Positions 1 through 7,503 of a stretch of 46,483 nt of DNA are shown piece after piece; positions within the stretch are counted from its first letter, which is position 1; each line of letters begins with the position of its first letter. Below the pieces are notes generated by a model that saw nothing but the letters and a program-made list of their open reading frames with translations, searched no databases and was not told the DNA's origin. The DNA is taken from positions 1-46,483 of the forward strand of contig NZ_JARPQB010000043.1 in NCBI RefSeq assembly GCF_029478665.1, in the 5' to 3' direction. The stretch comes from Pseudomonas entomophila (GTDB lineage Bacteria; Pseudomonadota; Gammaproteobacteria; Pseudomonadales; Pseudomonadaceae). A program made the translations under genes and the position numbers.

Positions 1-198
1 TTCATGGTGTTCTGCGTGGGGCAGGCCTGGTGGTGCTGGAAGGCGCGTTCGGCCGCCGACGTACCGGGCTGGCGCTGGCTGGATGTGGTGTTGATCGCGG
101 CCTTGGGCACGGCGCTGTATGCCGGCACCCAGATGCCCTCGCTGCGTTTCGAACCGCACAAGGTCATCGCGCCACCGGAGCAGCCGCGGGCGTTGTGA
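1..198 (+). CDS. C-terminal end of an unidentified membrane protein (5' end outside window)
   Basis: An open frame enters from the left edge and stops at 196-198. The 65 visible residues hold one clear hydrophobic stretch (about VVLIAALGTALYAG) followed by a short polar tail rich in proline, as expected for the last transmembrane helix and tail of an inner-membrane protein. The start lies outside the window. I do not recognise the family. It is followed by REP sequences, and the next gene is on the other strand, so this is the end of its transcription unit. Confidence 0.55.
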   Translation, partial: FMVFCVGQAWWCWKARSAADVPGWRWLDVVLIAALGTALYAGTQMPSLRFEPHKVIAPPEQPRAL

Positions 199-227
199 CA
201 ATGGCCAGGCGCGGCAAATTCCTTGAC

Positions 228-345
228 GGCACCGGCCTCTTCGCCGGCAAAGCCGGCTCCTACAGGTGCGGTGCCGTTCTAGAGGTTGTCGCGGTCCCTG
301 TAGGAGCGGGTTTACCCGCGAACACCGGCAAAGCCGGTGCCATGC
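228..345. repeat. Pair of REP palindromes
   Basis: Two REP-type units lie in the gap between converging genes. The first reads toward CGGCTCCTACAGG at 254-276. The second begins with TGTAGGAGCGGGTTTACCCG at 299. Both carry the GTAGGAGC/GCTCCTAC core seen in every other REP of this window and are in inverted orientation to each other, which is the usual paired arrangement at 3' gene ends. Confidence 0.75.
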
Positions 346-381
346 ACCGTGTCGCAGCAAAGTGCTTGCGGCGCAACCGGC

Positions 382-849
382 TCAGCGCGCCGTTCCCCAC
401 TGCACCACCAGCATTCCCACAACGATCAGCCCCACCCCCGCCAGGCGTGCCAGGTTCACGGGTCGCTCCGGCAACCCCATCAGCCCGAACTGGTCGATCA
501 GCAGCGACGAAAGCACCTGCCCGGCAATCACGCAGACGATGAACCCCGCCGCTCCCAGGCGTGGCGTGAGCACCAGCGCGGCGGTGATGTAGAGCACCCC
601 GGCGACGCCGCCGAACCAGGCCCACCAGGGGGCGTTCGCCAGCTGCTGCACCTGCGGCACGGGCGCGCGCATCAGCAGCAGGGCCGGCACCAGCATCAAC
701 AGACTGACCAGCAGCGACACCCCCGCCGCCCACAGTGGGTGGCCCAGCAGGCGCCCAAGGGCGGCATTGCTGCCTGCCTGGAACGGCACGGCGGCACCGG
801 CCAGCAGGGCCACGAGCAAGGGCAGGGCGGCAAGGAGGGTAGCGGGCAT
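382..849 (-). CDS. DMT-family small membrane transporter (DUF606/YdcZ type)
   Basis: A 155-residue, very hydrophobic protein with about five predicted membrane helices. It begins with a helix rich in A and L, has the motif PFQAGSNAALGRLLGHP after the first helix, and a second-half motif GAAGFIVCVIAGQVLSSLLID. These are typical of the short DUF606 (YdcZ) branch of the drug/metabolite transporter superfamily, whose substrates are mostly unknown. The start ATG at 849 has a good ribosome binding site (AGGAG) eight bases upstream on the minus strand. It stands alone, divergent from the lprI-like gene across a 145-base gap. The family call is firm; a substrate cannot be named. Confidence 0.82.
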   Translation of the reverse strand: MPATLLAALPLLVALLAGAAVPFQAGSNAALGRLLGHPLWAAGVSLLVSLLMLVPALLLMRAPVPQVQQLANAPWWAWFGGVAGVLYITAALVLTPRLGAAGFIVCVIAGQVLSSLLIDQFGLMGLPERPVNLARLAGVGLIVVGMLVVQWGTAR

Positions 850-994
850 GGGTTGACTCCTGTTCAGTACCTGGCCCGAGTCTCAGCCATCCACGTGGAT
901 GATGGAAATTCAAATACCGTACAGGCTGTATTCGTGTGATGGATAGCGTTGCAGTGCTAGGCTGTGCGGCGTTCCCCCGCGATAAGGAAGAGCC

Positions 995-1381
995 ATGTTC
1001 AAGCATCACCTGATCGGCGCCGCCGCCTTGCTGGCCATGGCCGGTGCCCAGGCCGACGACTATTCGCCCACCTACATCCAATGCATGGACAAGGCTTCCA
1101 GCACCCTGGCCATGGGCGCCTGCATCCAGGCCGAGACCAAGCTGCAAGACGATCGGCTCAACCGGGTGTACAAGCAATTGATGACCAAGCTTGAACCTCA
1201 GCAACAGAAGGATCTGCGCGAGGTGCAGCGTACCTGGGTGAAGTACCGCGACGGCAACTGCGCATTCCACGGCACACTGAGCAACGGCAGCCTCTACCGC
1301 ATTGAAGGCGCGATGTGCCTGATGGACATGAGCAAGGACCGGGCCGCGGAGCTGGAGCGGGTGCTCAGCCCCGGGCTGTAA
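995..1381 (+). CDS. LprI-family (DUF1311) secreted protein, lysozyme-inhibitor-like
   Basis: 128 residues with an N-terminal signal peptide (about residues 1-20, ending AGAQA) that should send it to the periplasm. The mature part has four cysteines, in the contexts YIQCMD, MGACIQAE, GNCAFHG and AMCLMD, and the central LxxVQRTWVKYRDxNC motif diagnostic of the LprI/DUF1311 family. Members are small periplasmic proteins, some of which inhibit lysozyme; the actual role here is unknown. The start ATG has a strong AAGGAAGAG ribosome binding site. The gene is monocistronic and followed by a REP array. Confidence 0.85.
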   Translation: MFKHHLIGAAALLAMAGAQADDYSPTYIQCMDKASSTLAMGACIQAETKLQDDRLNRVYKQLMTKLEPQQQKDLREVQRTWVKYRDGNCAFHGTLSNGSLYRIEGAMCLMDMSKDRAAELERVLSPGL

Positions 1382-1400
1382 ACGGGGGCGCTCTACTCTC

Positions 1401-1622
1401 TGTAGGAGCGGCTTCAGCCGCGATCACCCGCGAAGCGGGTGCCAGGTACGGTGTTGCCTGCATCGCTCTGTAGGAGCGGCTTCAGCCGCGATCACCCGCG
1501 AAGCGGGTGCCAGGTACCGTGTTGCCTGCATCGCTCTGTAGGAGCGGCTTCAGCCGCGATCACCCGCGAAGCGGGTGCCAGGCACCGTGTTGCCTGCATC
1601 GCGGCTGAAGCCGCTCCTACAG
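1401..1622. repeat. Tandem triplet of REP units plus one inverted copy
   Basis: A near-identical 68-base unit beginning TGTAGGAGCGGCTTCAGCCG starts at 1401, 1469 and 1537. The third unit runs into an inverted copy of the same REP core at about 1599-1622. The copies differ by only one or two bases (for example GGTACGG, GGTACCG and GGCACCG). The block sits between the converging lprI-like and selU genes, the usual REP location. Confidence 0.85.
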
Positions 1623-1631
1623 GGGCAAGTA

Positions 1632-2744
1632 TCAGCCGAAGCGGTGCTGGCGTCGTGCCCGTGCTTTCAGGTACTCCCGCACCTCCACCCCATCCCCGGC
1701 AAACTCGATCCGCCCCGCCTTGGCCTCGCGCTGGTAGGCGTACATCGGGTCGTAGTACTCCTTGAGCAACCCCTCGATCCAGCCACGGTGCAGGCTCACG
1801 TCACCGCTGCGCAACTGCTCGCCCAGCGCCTGCCCCAGCAGCTCGGACAAGCGCTGGAAGCGTTCGCCACCCAGGCGCTTGTGGATATTCGCCATGCTCT
1901 GGCGCATGCGCTCGGCGAACAGTCGACGGCCGTCCTCTTCGCCATGCACCGCGACGAACTCGGCGCACAGGTTGATCACGTAATCGCGAAGGATGCGCTC
2001 GACGCGGTTGTCGAACGCGTCTTCCAGCCATACCAGCGGGTACCGCTGCATCCCTTGGTACAGCCCAAGCGGCACCGTGCAGCTGCCGACGATGCGCCCT
2101 TCGTCCTCCAGCACGAACTGCCCGATGCCCCGTGCGCGCTTTTTCAGCACATCGACGGCCAGGCCATTTTCGAAGTCGATCTGCGCCGGTTGCGCGGTGG
2201 CGCGTTTGCCGAAGCTCGAACCACGGTGGTTGGCATGGCCCTCGAGGTCCAACACGTTGTCCAGTTGCTGCAGCACGTCGGTCTTGCCGGTACCGGTCAG
2301 GCCCCCCAGCAGCACGAAGTCGCACTGTTCGACCGCCTGTTGCGTGGTGTCCAGCAGGAACGTACGCATGGCCTTGTAGCCACCGACCACTTTCGGGTAC
2401 TGGATGCCGGCGTCCTTGAGCCAGCCCTGGACGATCTGCGAACGCAGCCCGCCACGGAAGCAGTAGAGGTAACCGTCGGGATGGGCCTGGGCGAAGGCCG
2501 CCCAGGCTTCCAGGCGCTGCTGCTTGAGCGCGCCGTTGACCAGCTGATGGCCCAGGGCGATGGCGGCCGCCTGGCCCTGCTGCTTGAAGCAGGTGCCGAC
2601 CTTCTGCCGCTCCTGGTCGTTCATCAGCGGCAGGTTGACGGCGCCGGGGAAGGCGCCCTTGGTGAATTCGATCGGCGCGCGCATGTCCATCATGGGCACG
2701 TCGTCGAGGAACAGCGTGTTGAAGTCGGTGCAGTCGGGGCGCAT
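1632..2744 (-). CDS. selU: tRNA 2-selenouridine synthase (MnmH/SelU)
   Basis: A 370-residue enzyme that replaces the sulfur of 2-thiouridine at tRNA position 34 with selenium, using selenophosphate from SelD and a geranylated intermediate. An N-terminal rhodanese domain carries the catalytic cysteine C95 in YLYCFRGG. A P-loop domain follows with GLTGTGKT at residues 148-155. The length fits the family. The ATG at 2744 overlaps the selD stop by one base (TGATG), so translation is probably coupled. A longer in-frame start at 2894 is rejected because it would run deep into selD and add unconserved sequence. The operon partner selD supplies the substrate. Confidence 0.95.
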   Translation of the reverse strand: MRPDCTDFNTLFLDDVPMMDMRAPIEFTKGAFPGAVNLPLMNDQERQKVGTCFKQQGQAAAIALGHQLVNGALKQQRLEAWAAFAQAHPDGYLYCFRGGLRSQIVQGWLKDAGIQYPKVVGGYKAMRTFLLDTTQQAVEQCDFVLLGGLTGTGKTDVLQQLDNVLDLEGHANHRGSSFGKRATAQPAQIDFENGLAVDVLKKRARGIGQFVLEDEGRIVGSCTVPLGLYQGMQRYPLVWLEDAFDNRVERILRDYVINLCAEFVAVHGEEDGRRLFAERMRQSMANIHKRLGGERFQRLSELLGQALGEQLRSGDVSLHRGWIEGLLKEYYDPMYAYQREAKAGRIEFAGDGVEVREYLKARARRQHRFG

Positions 2745-3778
2745 CAGATCACCTCGACCGCGTGGCTCTGTCGCTCGACCAGCGCGCCGATCGGCGCCAG
2801 TGCCAGGCCCAGCTCTCCTGCCACCGCGAGGAATTCGGCCTCGCCTTCCGGGGTGACCGCCACTAGCAGGCCACCGCTGGTCTGCGGGTCGCACAGCAGG
2901 TGCTTCTGGTCGTCGCTCAGGGCGCCGATCTTGTCGCCGTAGCTGTCGAAGTTGCGCAGGGTGCCGCCGGGGATGCAGCCCTCGGCCAGGTAGTAGTCGA
3001 CGCTGGGCAGGCGCGGCACGGCGTCGAACTCAAGGCGCGCGGTCAGGCCGCTGCCTTCGGCGACCTCGACCAGGTGGCCGAGCAGGCCGAAGCCGGTGAC
3101 ATCGGTCATGGCCGCCACGCCGTCGAGCTTGCCGAAGCGGCTGCCAGGGGTGTTGAGGGTGCACATCCAGTCGCGGGCCAGGCCCTGGTCCTGCTCGCGC
3201 AGCTTGGCCTTCTTCTCGGCGGTGGTGAGGATGCCGATGCCCAGCGGCTTGGTCAGGTAGAGCTTGCAGCCGATGCTGGCGGTGTCGTTGCGCTTGAGGT
3301 GGCGCTTGCTCACCACGCCGGTCACGGCCAGGCCGAAGATCGGCTCGGGGGCGTCGATGGAGTGGCCGCCCGCCAGCGGAATACCCGCTTCGGCGCACAC
3401 CGCGCGGCCGCCACGGATCACCTCGCGGGCGACCTCCGGCGGCAGCACATTGACCGGCCAGCCGAGGATGGCGATGGCCATCAGCGGGTCGCCGCCCATG
3501 GCATAGATGTCGCTGATGGCGTTGGTGGCGGCGATGCGGCCGAAGTCGTACGGGTCGTCGACGATGGGCATGAAGAAGTCGGTGGTCGAGACCACGCCGC
3601 GCTCGTCGTCCAAGGCGTAGACCGCGGCGTCGTCGCGCGAAGCGTTGCCCACCCACAGCTTGGGGTCGAGTGCCTGGGTGCCGCTCTCGGCGAGGATCAC
3701 ATCCAGCACTTTCGGGGAGATCTTACAGCCGCAGCCAGCGCCATGGCTGTACTGTGTCAGGCGAATCGGCTCGCTCAT
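2744..3778 (-). CDS. selD: Selenophosphate synthase (selenide, water dikinase)
   Basis: 344 residues. It makes selenophosphate from selenide and ATP, releasing AMP and phosphate. The N-terminal SHGAGCGCKISP motif contains the catalytic cysteine (C16, matching C17 of the E. coli enzyme as I recall it) and lysine K19; a cysteine rather than selenocysteine is encoded. The AIR-synthase-type fold is shown by STTDFFMPIVDDP, RIAATNAISDIYAMGG and AGGHSIDAPEPIFGLAVTG. The start at 3778 follows the family. It is first in the selD-selU operon and divergent from an ABC importer. A candidate promoter is described separately. Confidence 0.96.
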   Translation of the reverse strand: MSEPIRLTQYSHGAGCGCKISPKVLDVILAESGTQALDPKLWVGNASRDDAAVYALDDERGVVSTTDFFMPIVDDPYDFGRIAATNAISDIYAMGGDPLMAIAILGWPVNVLPPEVAREVIRGGRAVCAEAGIPLAGGHSIDAPEPIFGLAVTGVVSKRHLKRNDTASIGCKLYLTKPLGIGILTTAEKKAKLREQDQGLARDWMCTLNTPGSRFGKLDGVAAMTDVTGFGLLGHLVEVAEGSGLTARLEFDAVPRLPSVDYYLAEGCIPGGTLRNFDSYGDKIGALSDDQKHLLCDPQTSGGLLVAVTPEGEAEFLAVAGELGLALAPIGALVERQSHAVEVI

Positions 3779-3805
3779 ACGCACCTCGGATTTTCGTGAT
3801 GGGCG

Positions 3806-3846
3806 ATTGTAGCAAAGCTGGCCTTTGCGCCTGTGCCTCTTATACT
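3806..3846. promoter_or_regulatory. Divergent promoter region of selD and the ABC importer, with an inverted repeat
   Basis: On the minus strand a TACAAT -10 box (3806-3811) for selD is followed upstream by a 17-base spacer that is itself an inverted repeat, GCAAAG-N5-CTTTGC (3812-3828). On the plus strand a TATACT -10 box (3841-3846) for the transporter operon lies 17 bases from 3818-3823, which falls inside the same inverted repeat. The -35 boxes are weak on both strands. This geometry would let one dimeric regulator control both units, but no regulator is identified. Confidence 0.4.
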
Positions 3847-3928
3847 TGCCCCGATCAACGCATTGGCCGCGGGCTTGCCCCGCGATGCGATCTCGACTTC
3901 TTCCCCGCCCTTGAATCGGAGAACCCCC

Positions 3929-4783
3929 ATGTTCAAACGCCCACTGGCACTGGCTGCCGGCCTCGTGCTGTCCTGCTGCGCCGTTGTCGCACAGGCCGCT
4001 GACGTACTGCGCGTCAGCGCCATCCCCGACGAAGCGCCGACCGAGCTGCTGCGCAAGTTCAAGCCGTTGGGCGAGTACCTCTCCAAGCAACTGGGGATGG
4101 ACGTAAAGTTCGTGCCGGTGGCGGATTACCCGGCCGTGGTCGAGTCGCTGGCCAGCGACCGCCTCGACCTGGCCTGGCTGGGCGGTTTCACCTTCGTCCA
4201 GGTACACCTGAAGGATCCCAAGGCCACGCCGCTGGTGCAGCGTGAGCAGGACGCCAAGTTCACCTCCAAGTTCATCACCGCCAACCCGGACGTGAAGAGC
4301 CTGGCCGACCTCAAGGGCAAGACCTTCGCCTTCGGCTCGATCTCGTCCACTTCCGGCAGCCTGATGCCGCGCTACTTCATGCTCAAGAACGACAACATCA
4401 AGCCCGAGGCGTACTTCAGCCGCGTCGCCTATTCCGGCGCCCACGACGCCACCGCCGCCTGGGTCCAGGCCGGCAAGGCCGATGCCGGCGTGCTCAACGC
4501 CAGCGTCTGGGACAAGCTGGTCGCCGCCGGCAAGGTCGATACCAGCAAGGTGAAAGTCTTCGCCACCACCCCAGAGTACTTCGACTACAACTGGACCGTG
4601 CGCGGCAACATGGACCCGGCACTCAAGGAGAAGATCAAGCAGGCGTTCCTGCAGCTTGACCCGGCCAACCCCGAGCACAAGGCGATCCTCGACCTGCAGG
4701 CCGCCAGCCGGTTCATCGAAACCAAGCCGGAAAACTACGCGGGCACCGAACAGGCCGCGCGCGAGGCCGGCCTGCTCAAGTGA
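3929..4783 (+). CDS. Periplasmic binding protein of a phosphonate/phosphite-type ABC importer
   Basis: 284 residues. A signal peptide (residues 1-23, cleaved after AQA) targets it to the periplasm. The mature protein has PhnD/PtxB-family hallmarks: an early VSAIPDEAPTELLRKFKPL segment, DLAWLGGFTFVQ, and the ligand-loop motif SISSTSGSLMPRYFML. Such proteins bind phosphonates, phosphite or related oxyanions and deliver them to an inner-membrane permease. The chosen ATG at 3929 has a CGGAGA ribosome binding site and places the signal peptide at the N-terminus; an upstream in-frame start at 3833 lacks support. It overlaps the next gene by four bases. No phosphonate metabolism genes are nearby, so the substrate remains open. 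Confidence 0.85.
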   Translation: MFKRPLALAAGLVLSCCAVVAQAADVLRVSAIPDEAPTELLRKFKPLGEYLSKQLGMDVKFVPVADYPAVVESLASDRLDLAWLGGFTFVQVHLKDPKATPLVQREQDAKFTSKFITANPDVKSLADLKGKTFAFGSISSTSGSLMPRYFMLKNDNIKPEAYFSRVAYSGAHDATAAWVQAGKADAGVLNASVWDKLVAAGKVDTSKVKVFATTPEYFDYNWTVRGNMDPALKEKIKQAFLQLDPANPEHKAILDLQAASRFIETKPENYAGTEQAAREAGLLK

Positions 4784-5574
4784 GTATTCGTCTCCAGGGG
4801 GCCGGCCTGCGCCATGGCCAGGTTCAGGCCCTGAACAATGTGGACCTGCACATCGACAAAGGCGAACGGGTGGCGATCATCGGCCCTTCGGGGGCTGGCA
4901 AGTCGAGCCTGCTGCACCTGATGGCCACCGCCGTGCGGCCTAGCGCCGGGCAACTGGACCTGCTGGGCAAACAACCCTGGTCGCTGGCGTCCGGCGCTCG
5001 CCAGCGCTTGCGGGCGCGGGTTGGCCTGGTGCACCAGGCGCCGCCATTGCCGCCCCGCCAGCGCGTGGTCACCGCCGTGCTGGCCGGACGCCTGGGGCAG
5101 TGGGGCACGCTACGCGGCCTGCTCAACCTGATCCACCCCAGCGATGTGCCAGGCGCCCGCGAGGTGCTGGCCGAGCTGGGCATGCTCGACAAGCTGTTCG
5201 TGCAGTGCGGGCAGTTGTCCGGTGGCCAGTTGCAACGGGTCGGCATCGCCCGCGCGTTGTACCAGCGGCCTGAAGTGCTGCTGGCCGACGAGCCGGTCTC
5301 GGCCATGGACCCGGTGCTCGCCGACCACAGCCTGGCGTTGCTCAATCGTCATGCCCAGGCCCATGGGGTGACGTTGGTGGCCAGCCTGCATGCGGTGGAG
5401 CTGGCCCTGGCGCACTTCCCAAGAATCATTGGTATTCGCGCGGGGCAGGTCGCCTTCGATTGTCCCGCCGAGGCTGTCACCCCAACCATGCTCGATGCGC
5501 TCTACGCCAATGAGCAACTGGGCTCGCCGGTAACGCCGACAGCGACCGTGCTGGTGCAGATCCCAAGATGCTGA
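4780..5574 (+). CDS. ABC importer ATP-binding subunit (PhnC/PtxA-like)
   Basis: 264 residues. It powers the importer encoded by its neighbours by hydrolysing ATP at the cytoplasmic face. Walker A is GPSGAGKS (35-42), the Q-loop glutamine is about Q86, the ABC signature is LSGGQ (146-150) and Walker B is VLLADE, ending at D170-E171. The start is GTG at 4780, overlapping the stop of the binding-protein gene in a GTGA junction, so translation is probably coupled. The length suits the PhnC branch. It overlaps the downstream permease gene by seven bases. Confidence 0.93.
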   Translation: MSIRLQGAGLRHGQVQALNNVDLHIDKGERVAIIGPSGAGKSSLLHLMATAVRPSAGQLDLLGKQPWSLASGARQRLRARVGLVHQAPPLPPRQRVVTAVLAGRLGQWGTLRGLLNLIHPSDVPGAREVLAELGMLDKLFVQCGQLSGGQLQRVGIARALYQRPEVLLADEPVSAMDPVLADHSLALLNRHAQAHGVTLVASLHAVELALAHFPRIIGIRAGQVAFDCPAEAVTPTMLDALYANEQLGSPVTPTATVLVQIPRC

Positions 5575-6395
5575 GTGCCGACCGCCGCGACCCTGCCGCA
5601 CTCCCAAGATTGTTGTTGACGCTGGCTTGCCTTGCGCTGCTGTGGCCGGGGCTGCACCTGAGCGAGCTCGACCCCGGCGTGCTGTTCCATGCCGAGAACC
5701 GCAAGCAGATGGCCAGTTTCGTCGGCGCGTTCTGGCCACCGGCCCATGACGCCGCTTTTCTCACGCTGCTGCTCGACGCCACGCTGCAGACCTTGGCGGT
5801 GGCCACGGCGGGCATGACCCTGGCGCTGTTGCTGGCCGTGCCGGCGAGCTTGCTGGCCAGCCGCGCGCTGTCGCTGCGAGCGGCCTCGAGCGCGGGGCGC
5901 CCGGGGTTGTGGTCGCGTACTTTGCGCCTGCCAGTGCGCGGCTTGCTGATCTTCCTGCGCAGCGTGCCCGAGATCGTCTGGGCGCTACTGTTCGTCCGCG
6001 CGGTGGGCCTGGGGCCGACGGCCGGGGTGCTGGCCATCGCCATCACCTACAGCGGCATGCTCGGCAAGGTGTATGCGGAAATCTTCGAATCGGTGGACCA
6101 GCGCCCGGCCCATGCGTTGTTGCAGGCGGGCAGCGGGCGGTTGTCCGCGTTCTTCTACGGGATCCTGCCCCAGGCTTCGACCGAGGTGGTGTCCTACACC
6201 GTCTACCGCTGGGAATGCGCCGTGCGCGCCTCGGTGGTGATGGGCTTCGTGGGTGCTGGCGGCCTGGGCCAGCAGATCGACCTGTCGATGCGCATGTTCG
6301 CTGGCGCCGAGGTGGCGAGCATGCTGCTGACGTTCCTGCTGCTGGTGATGCTGGCCGACCTGCTCAGCCGCTTCCTGCGTGGGAGGCTGGCATGA
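5568..6395 (+). CDS. ABC importer permease subunit 1 (PhnE-like)
   Basis: 275 residues with several membrane helices and a typical binding-protein-dependent permease core. The FLRSVPEIVWALLFVRAVGLGP segment and the VMGFVGAGGLGQQID segment near the C-terminus match the PhnE/PtxC pattern, the latter part of the coupling region that contacts the ATPase. Its ATG overlaps the stop of the ATPase gene, and its stop overlaps the start of a second permease gene in an ATGA junction. It is probably half of a heterodimeric channel with the next gene product. Confidence 0.9.
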   Translation: MLSADRRDPAALPRLLLTLACLALLWPGLHLSELDPGVLFHAENRKQMASFVGAFWPPAHDAAFLTLLLDATLQTLAVATAGMTLALLLAVPASLLASRALSLRAASSAGRPGLWSRTLRLPVRGLLIFLRSVPEIVWALLFVRAVGLGPTAGVLAIAITYSGMLGKVYAEIFESVDQRPAHALLQAGSGRLSAFFYGILPQASTEVVSYTVYRWECAVRASVVMGFVGAGGLGQQIDLSMRMFAGAEVASMLLTFLLLVMLADLLSRFLRGRLA

Positions 6396-7159
6396 ACCGG
6401 GTGATCAACGGGTTGGTGATCGTCGCGATCCTGGCGGCGGCGGTGGCGTCGTTCGCCTACCTGGAGCTCGACCTGGCCTCGGTGGTCGGTAATGGCGGGT
6501 TGGCGCAGATGGGCGAGTACGCCGCGCGCTTCCTGCATCCGGACCTGTCCGCCGAGCACTTGCGTGCGGTCGGGCGCGGGGCATTGGAGACGCTGGCCAT
6601 GTCCGGGCTGGGCACGTTGCTGGCGATGGTGCTGGGAATGCTGCTGGCGCTGCCCGCCGCAGGCCGCTTTGGTTGGCCGCTGCAAGGGGCGGCGCGGTTG
6701 CTGCTCAATGGGCTGCGGGCGATTCCCGAACTGGTCTGGGCGGCGTTGACCGTGCTCGCGGCCGGCCTTGGCCCCAACGCCGGTACCCTGGCGCTGGCGC
6801 TGCACACGGCCGGCGTGCTGGGGCGGTTGTTTGCCGAAGCGTTGGAGAACGCGCCACCGGAACCGGCCGCAGCGATTCGCTTGCAGGGCGGCAGCCAGGT
6901 CGCGGCGTTCTGTTTCGGTACCTTGCCCAATCTGTGGCCGCAGTTGCTGGCGTACAGCTTGTATCGGTGGGAGAACAACATCCGCATGGCCAGCGTGCTG
7001 GGCTTTGTCGGTGCCGGTGGGTTGGGGCAGATGCTGTACGCGACCCTGAGCCTGTTCCAGGAAGCGCAGGCCAGCACGGTGATCATCGTCATGCTGGTGT
7101 TGGTGCTGTTGGTGGATGCGCTGAGCGATGTGTTGCGCCAGTGGTTCGTGCGTGCCTGA
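6392..7159 (+). CDS. ABC importer permease subunit 2 (PhnE-like)
   Basis: 255 residues, homologous in pattern to the preceding gene: GLRAIPELVWAALTVLAAGLGP, then YRWENNIRMASVLGFVGAGG near the C-terminus. About six membrane helices are visible. The ATG at 6392 overlaps the previous stop in ATGA and has GGGAGG upstream, so the much longer frame opening at 5909 is not the gene. Two paralogous permeases in tandem imply duplication and heterodimer formation. It is the last gene of the importer operon and is followed by a REP unit. Confidence 0.9.
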   Translation: MNRVINGLVIVAILAAAVASFAYLELDLASVVGNGGLAQMGEYAARFLHPDLSAEHLRAVGRGALETLAMSGLGTLLAMVLGMLLALPAAGRFGWPLQGAARLLLNGLRAIPELVWAALTVLAAGLGPNAGTLALALHTAGVLGRLFAEALENAPPEPAAAIRLQGGSQVAAFCFGTLPNLWPQLLAYSLYRWENNIRMASVLGFVGAGGLGQMLYATLSLFQEAQASTVIIVMLVLVLLVDALSDVLRQWFVRA

Positions 7160-7210
7160 CGGCAGGCCGTTACCGGCCCGAACACAAAAAACCTGACACT
7201 CCCCCATTCC

Positions 7211-7250
7211 TCTAGGAGCGGGTTTACCGGCGATGGGCTGCAAAGCAGCC
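7211..7250. repeat. Single REP unit downstream of the importer operon
   Basis: A REP core (CTAGGAGCGGGTTTACCGGC) is followed by a short GGGCTGCAAAGCAGCC stem. It marks the 3' end of the transporter operon and lies just outside the left border of the CRISPR-Cas region. Confidence 0.65.
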
Positions 7251-7291
7251 ACAATCCAGCCAACACAAAACGCAGGTGGTCACCACAAGCG

Positions 7292-7503
7292 TCAGCCCAC
7301 TACCTGCTTCATTTGTACCAGCGCCACCCGCCCGCCATCCGGTGCCCGCCGTTCCTCAATCCTGGATAGCACGAAGCCCAGTTGTGGACAAAACAGCAAC
7401 CCCGCAGTGTTGTGGTAGAAGCACGATACCCACATTTCCCTCGCTGCGAACAGTTCACGAGCCAGCCCGATCATGCTCTGCACCAGATTTAGAGCTACGC
7501 CGT
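7292..7503 (-). pseudogene. 3' remnant of a GNAT-family N-acetyltransferase gene
   Basis: On the minus strand, about 70 codons ending in TGA at 7292-7294 read like the C-terminal half of a GNAT acetyltransferase: a helix QSMIGLARELF, a strand EMWVSCFYHNTAGLLF, the typical QLGFVLSRIEER turn, and VALVQMKQVVG as the last strand. The N-terminal half with the acetyl-CoA P-loop is missing. Upstream the frame runs directly into the outermost repeat of CRISPR array 1 at 7504. Nothing in the remaining window looks like the missing half. This is pattern recognition of the fold's conserved positions, not an alignment. Confidence 0.6.

Noticed and set aside
1575..2942. A 455-codon plus-strand frame opposite selU.
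   Set aside because: The minus strand encodes an evident SelU with rhodanese and P-loop motifs; the plus frame is a shadow that starts inside a REP unit.
3779..4678. An N-terminal extension of selD up to 4678.
   Set aside because: The added residues are antisense to the binding-protein gene and the family N-terminus starts at 3778.
5909..6394. The long upstream extension of the second permease frame.
   Set aside because: It overlaps the first permease in another frame and gives an arginine-rich, non-membrane sequence; the ATG at 6392 has a ribosome binding site and the right topology.
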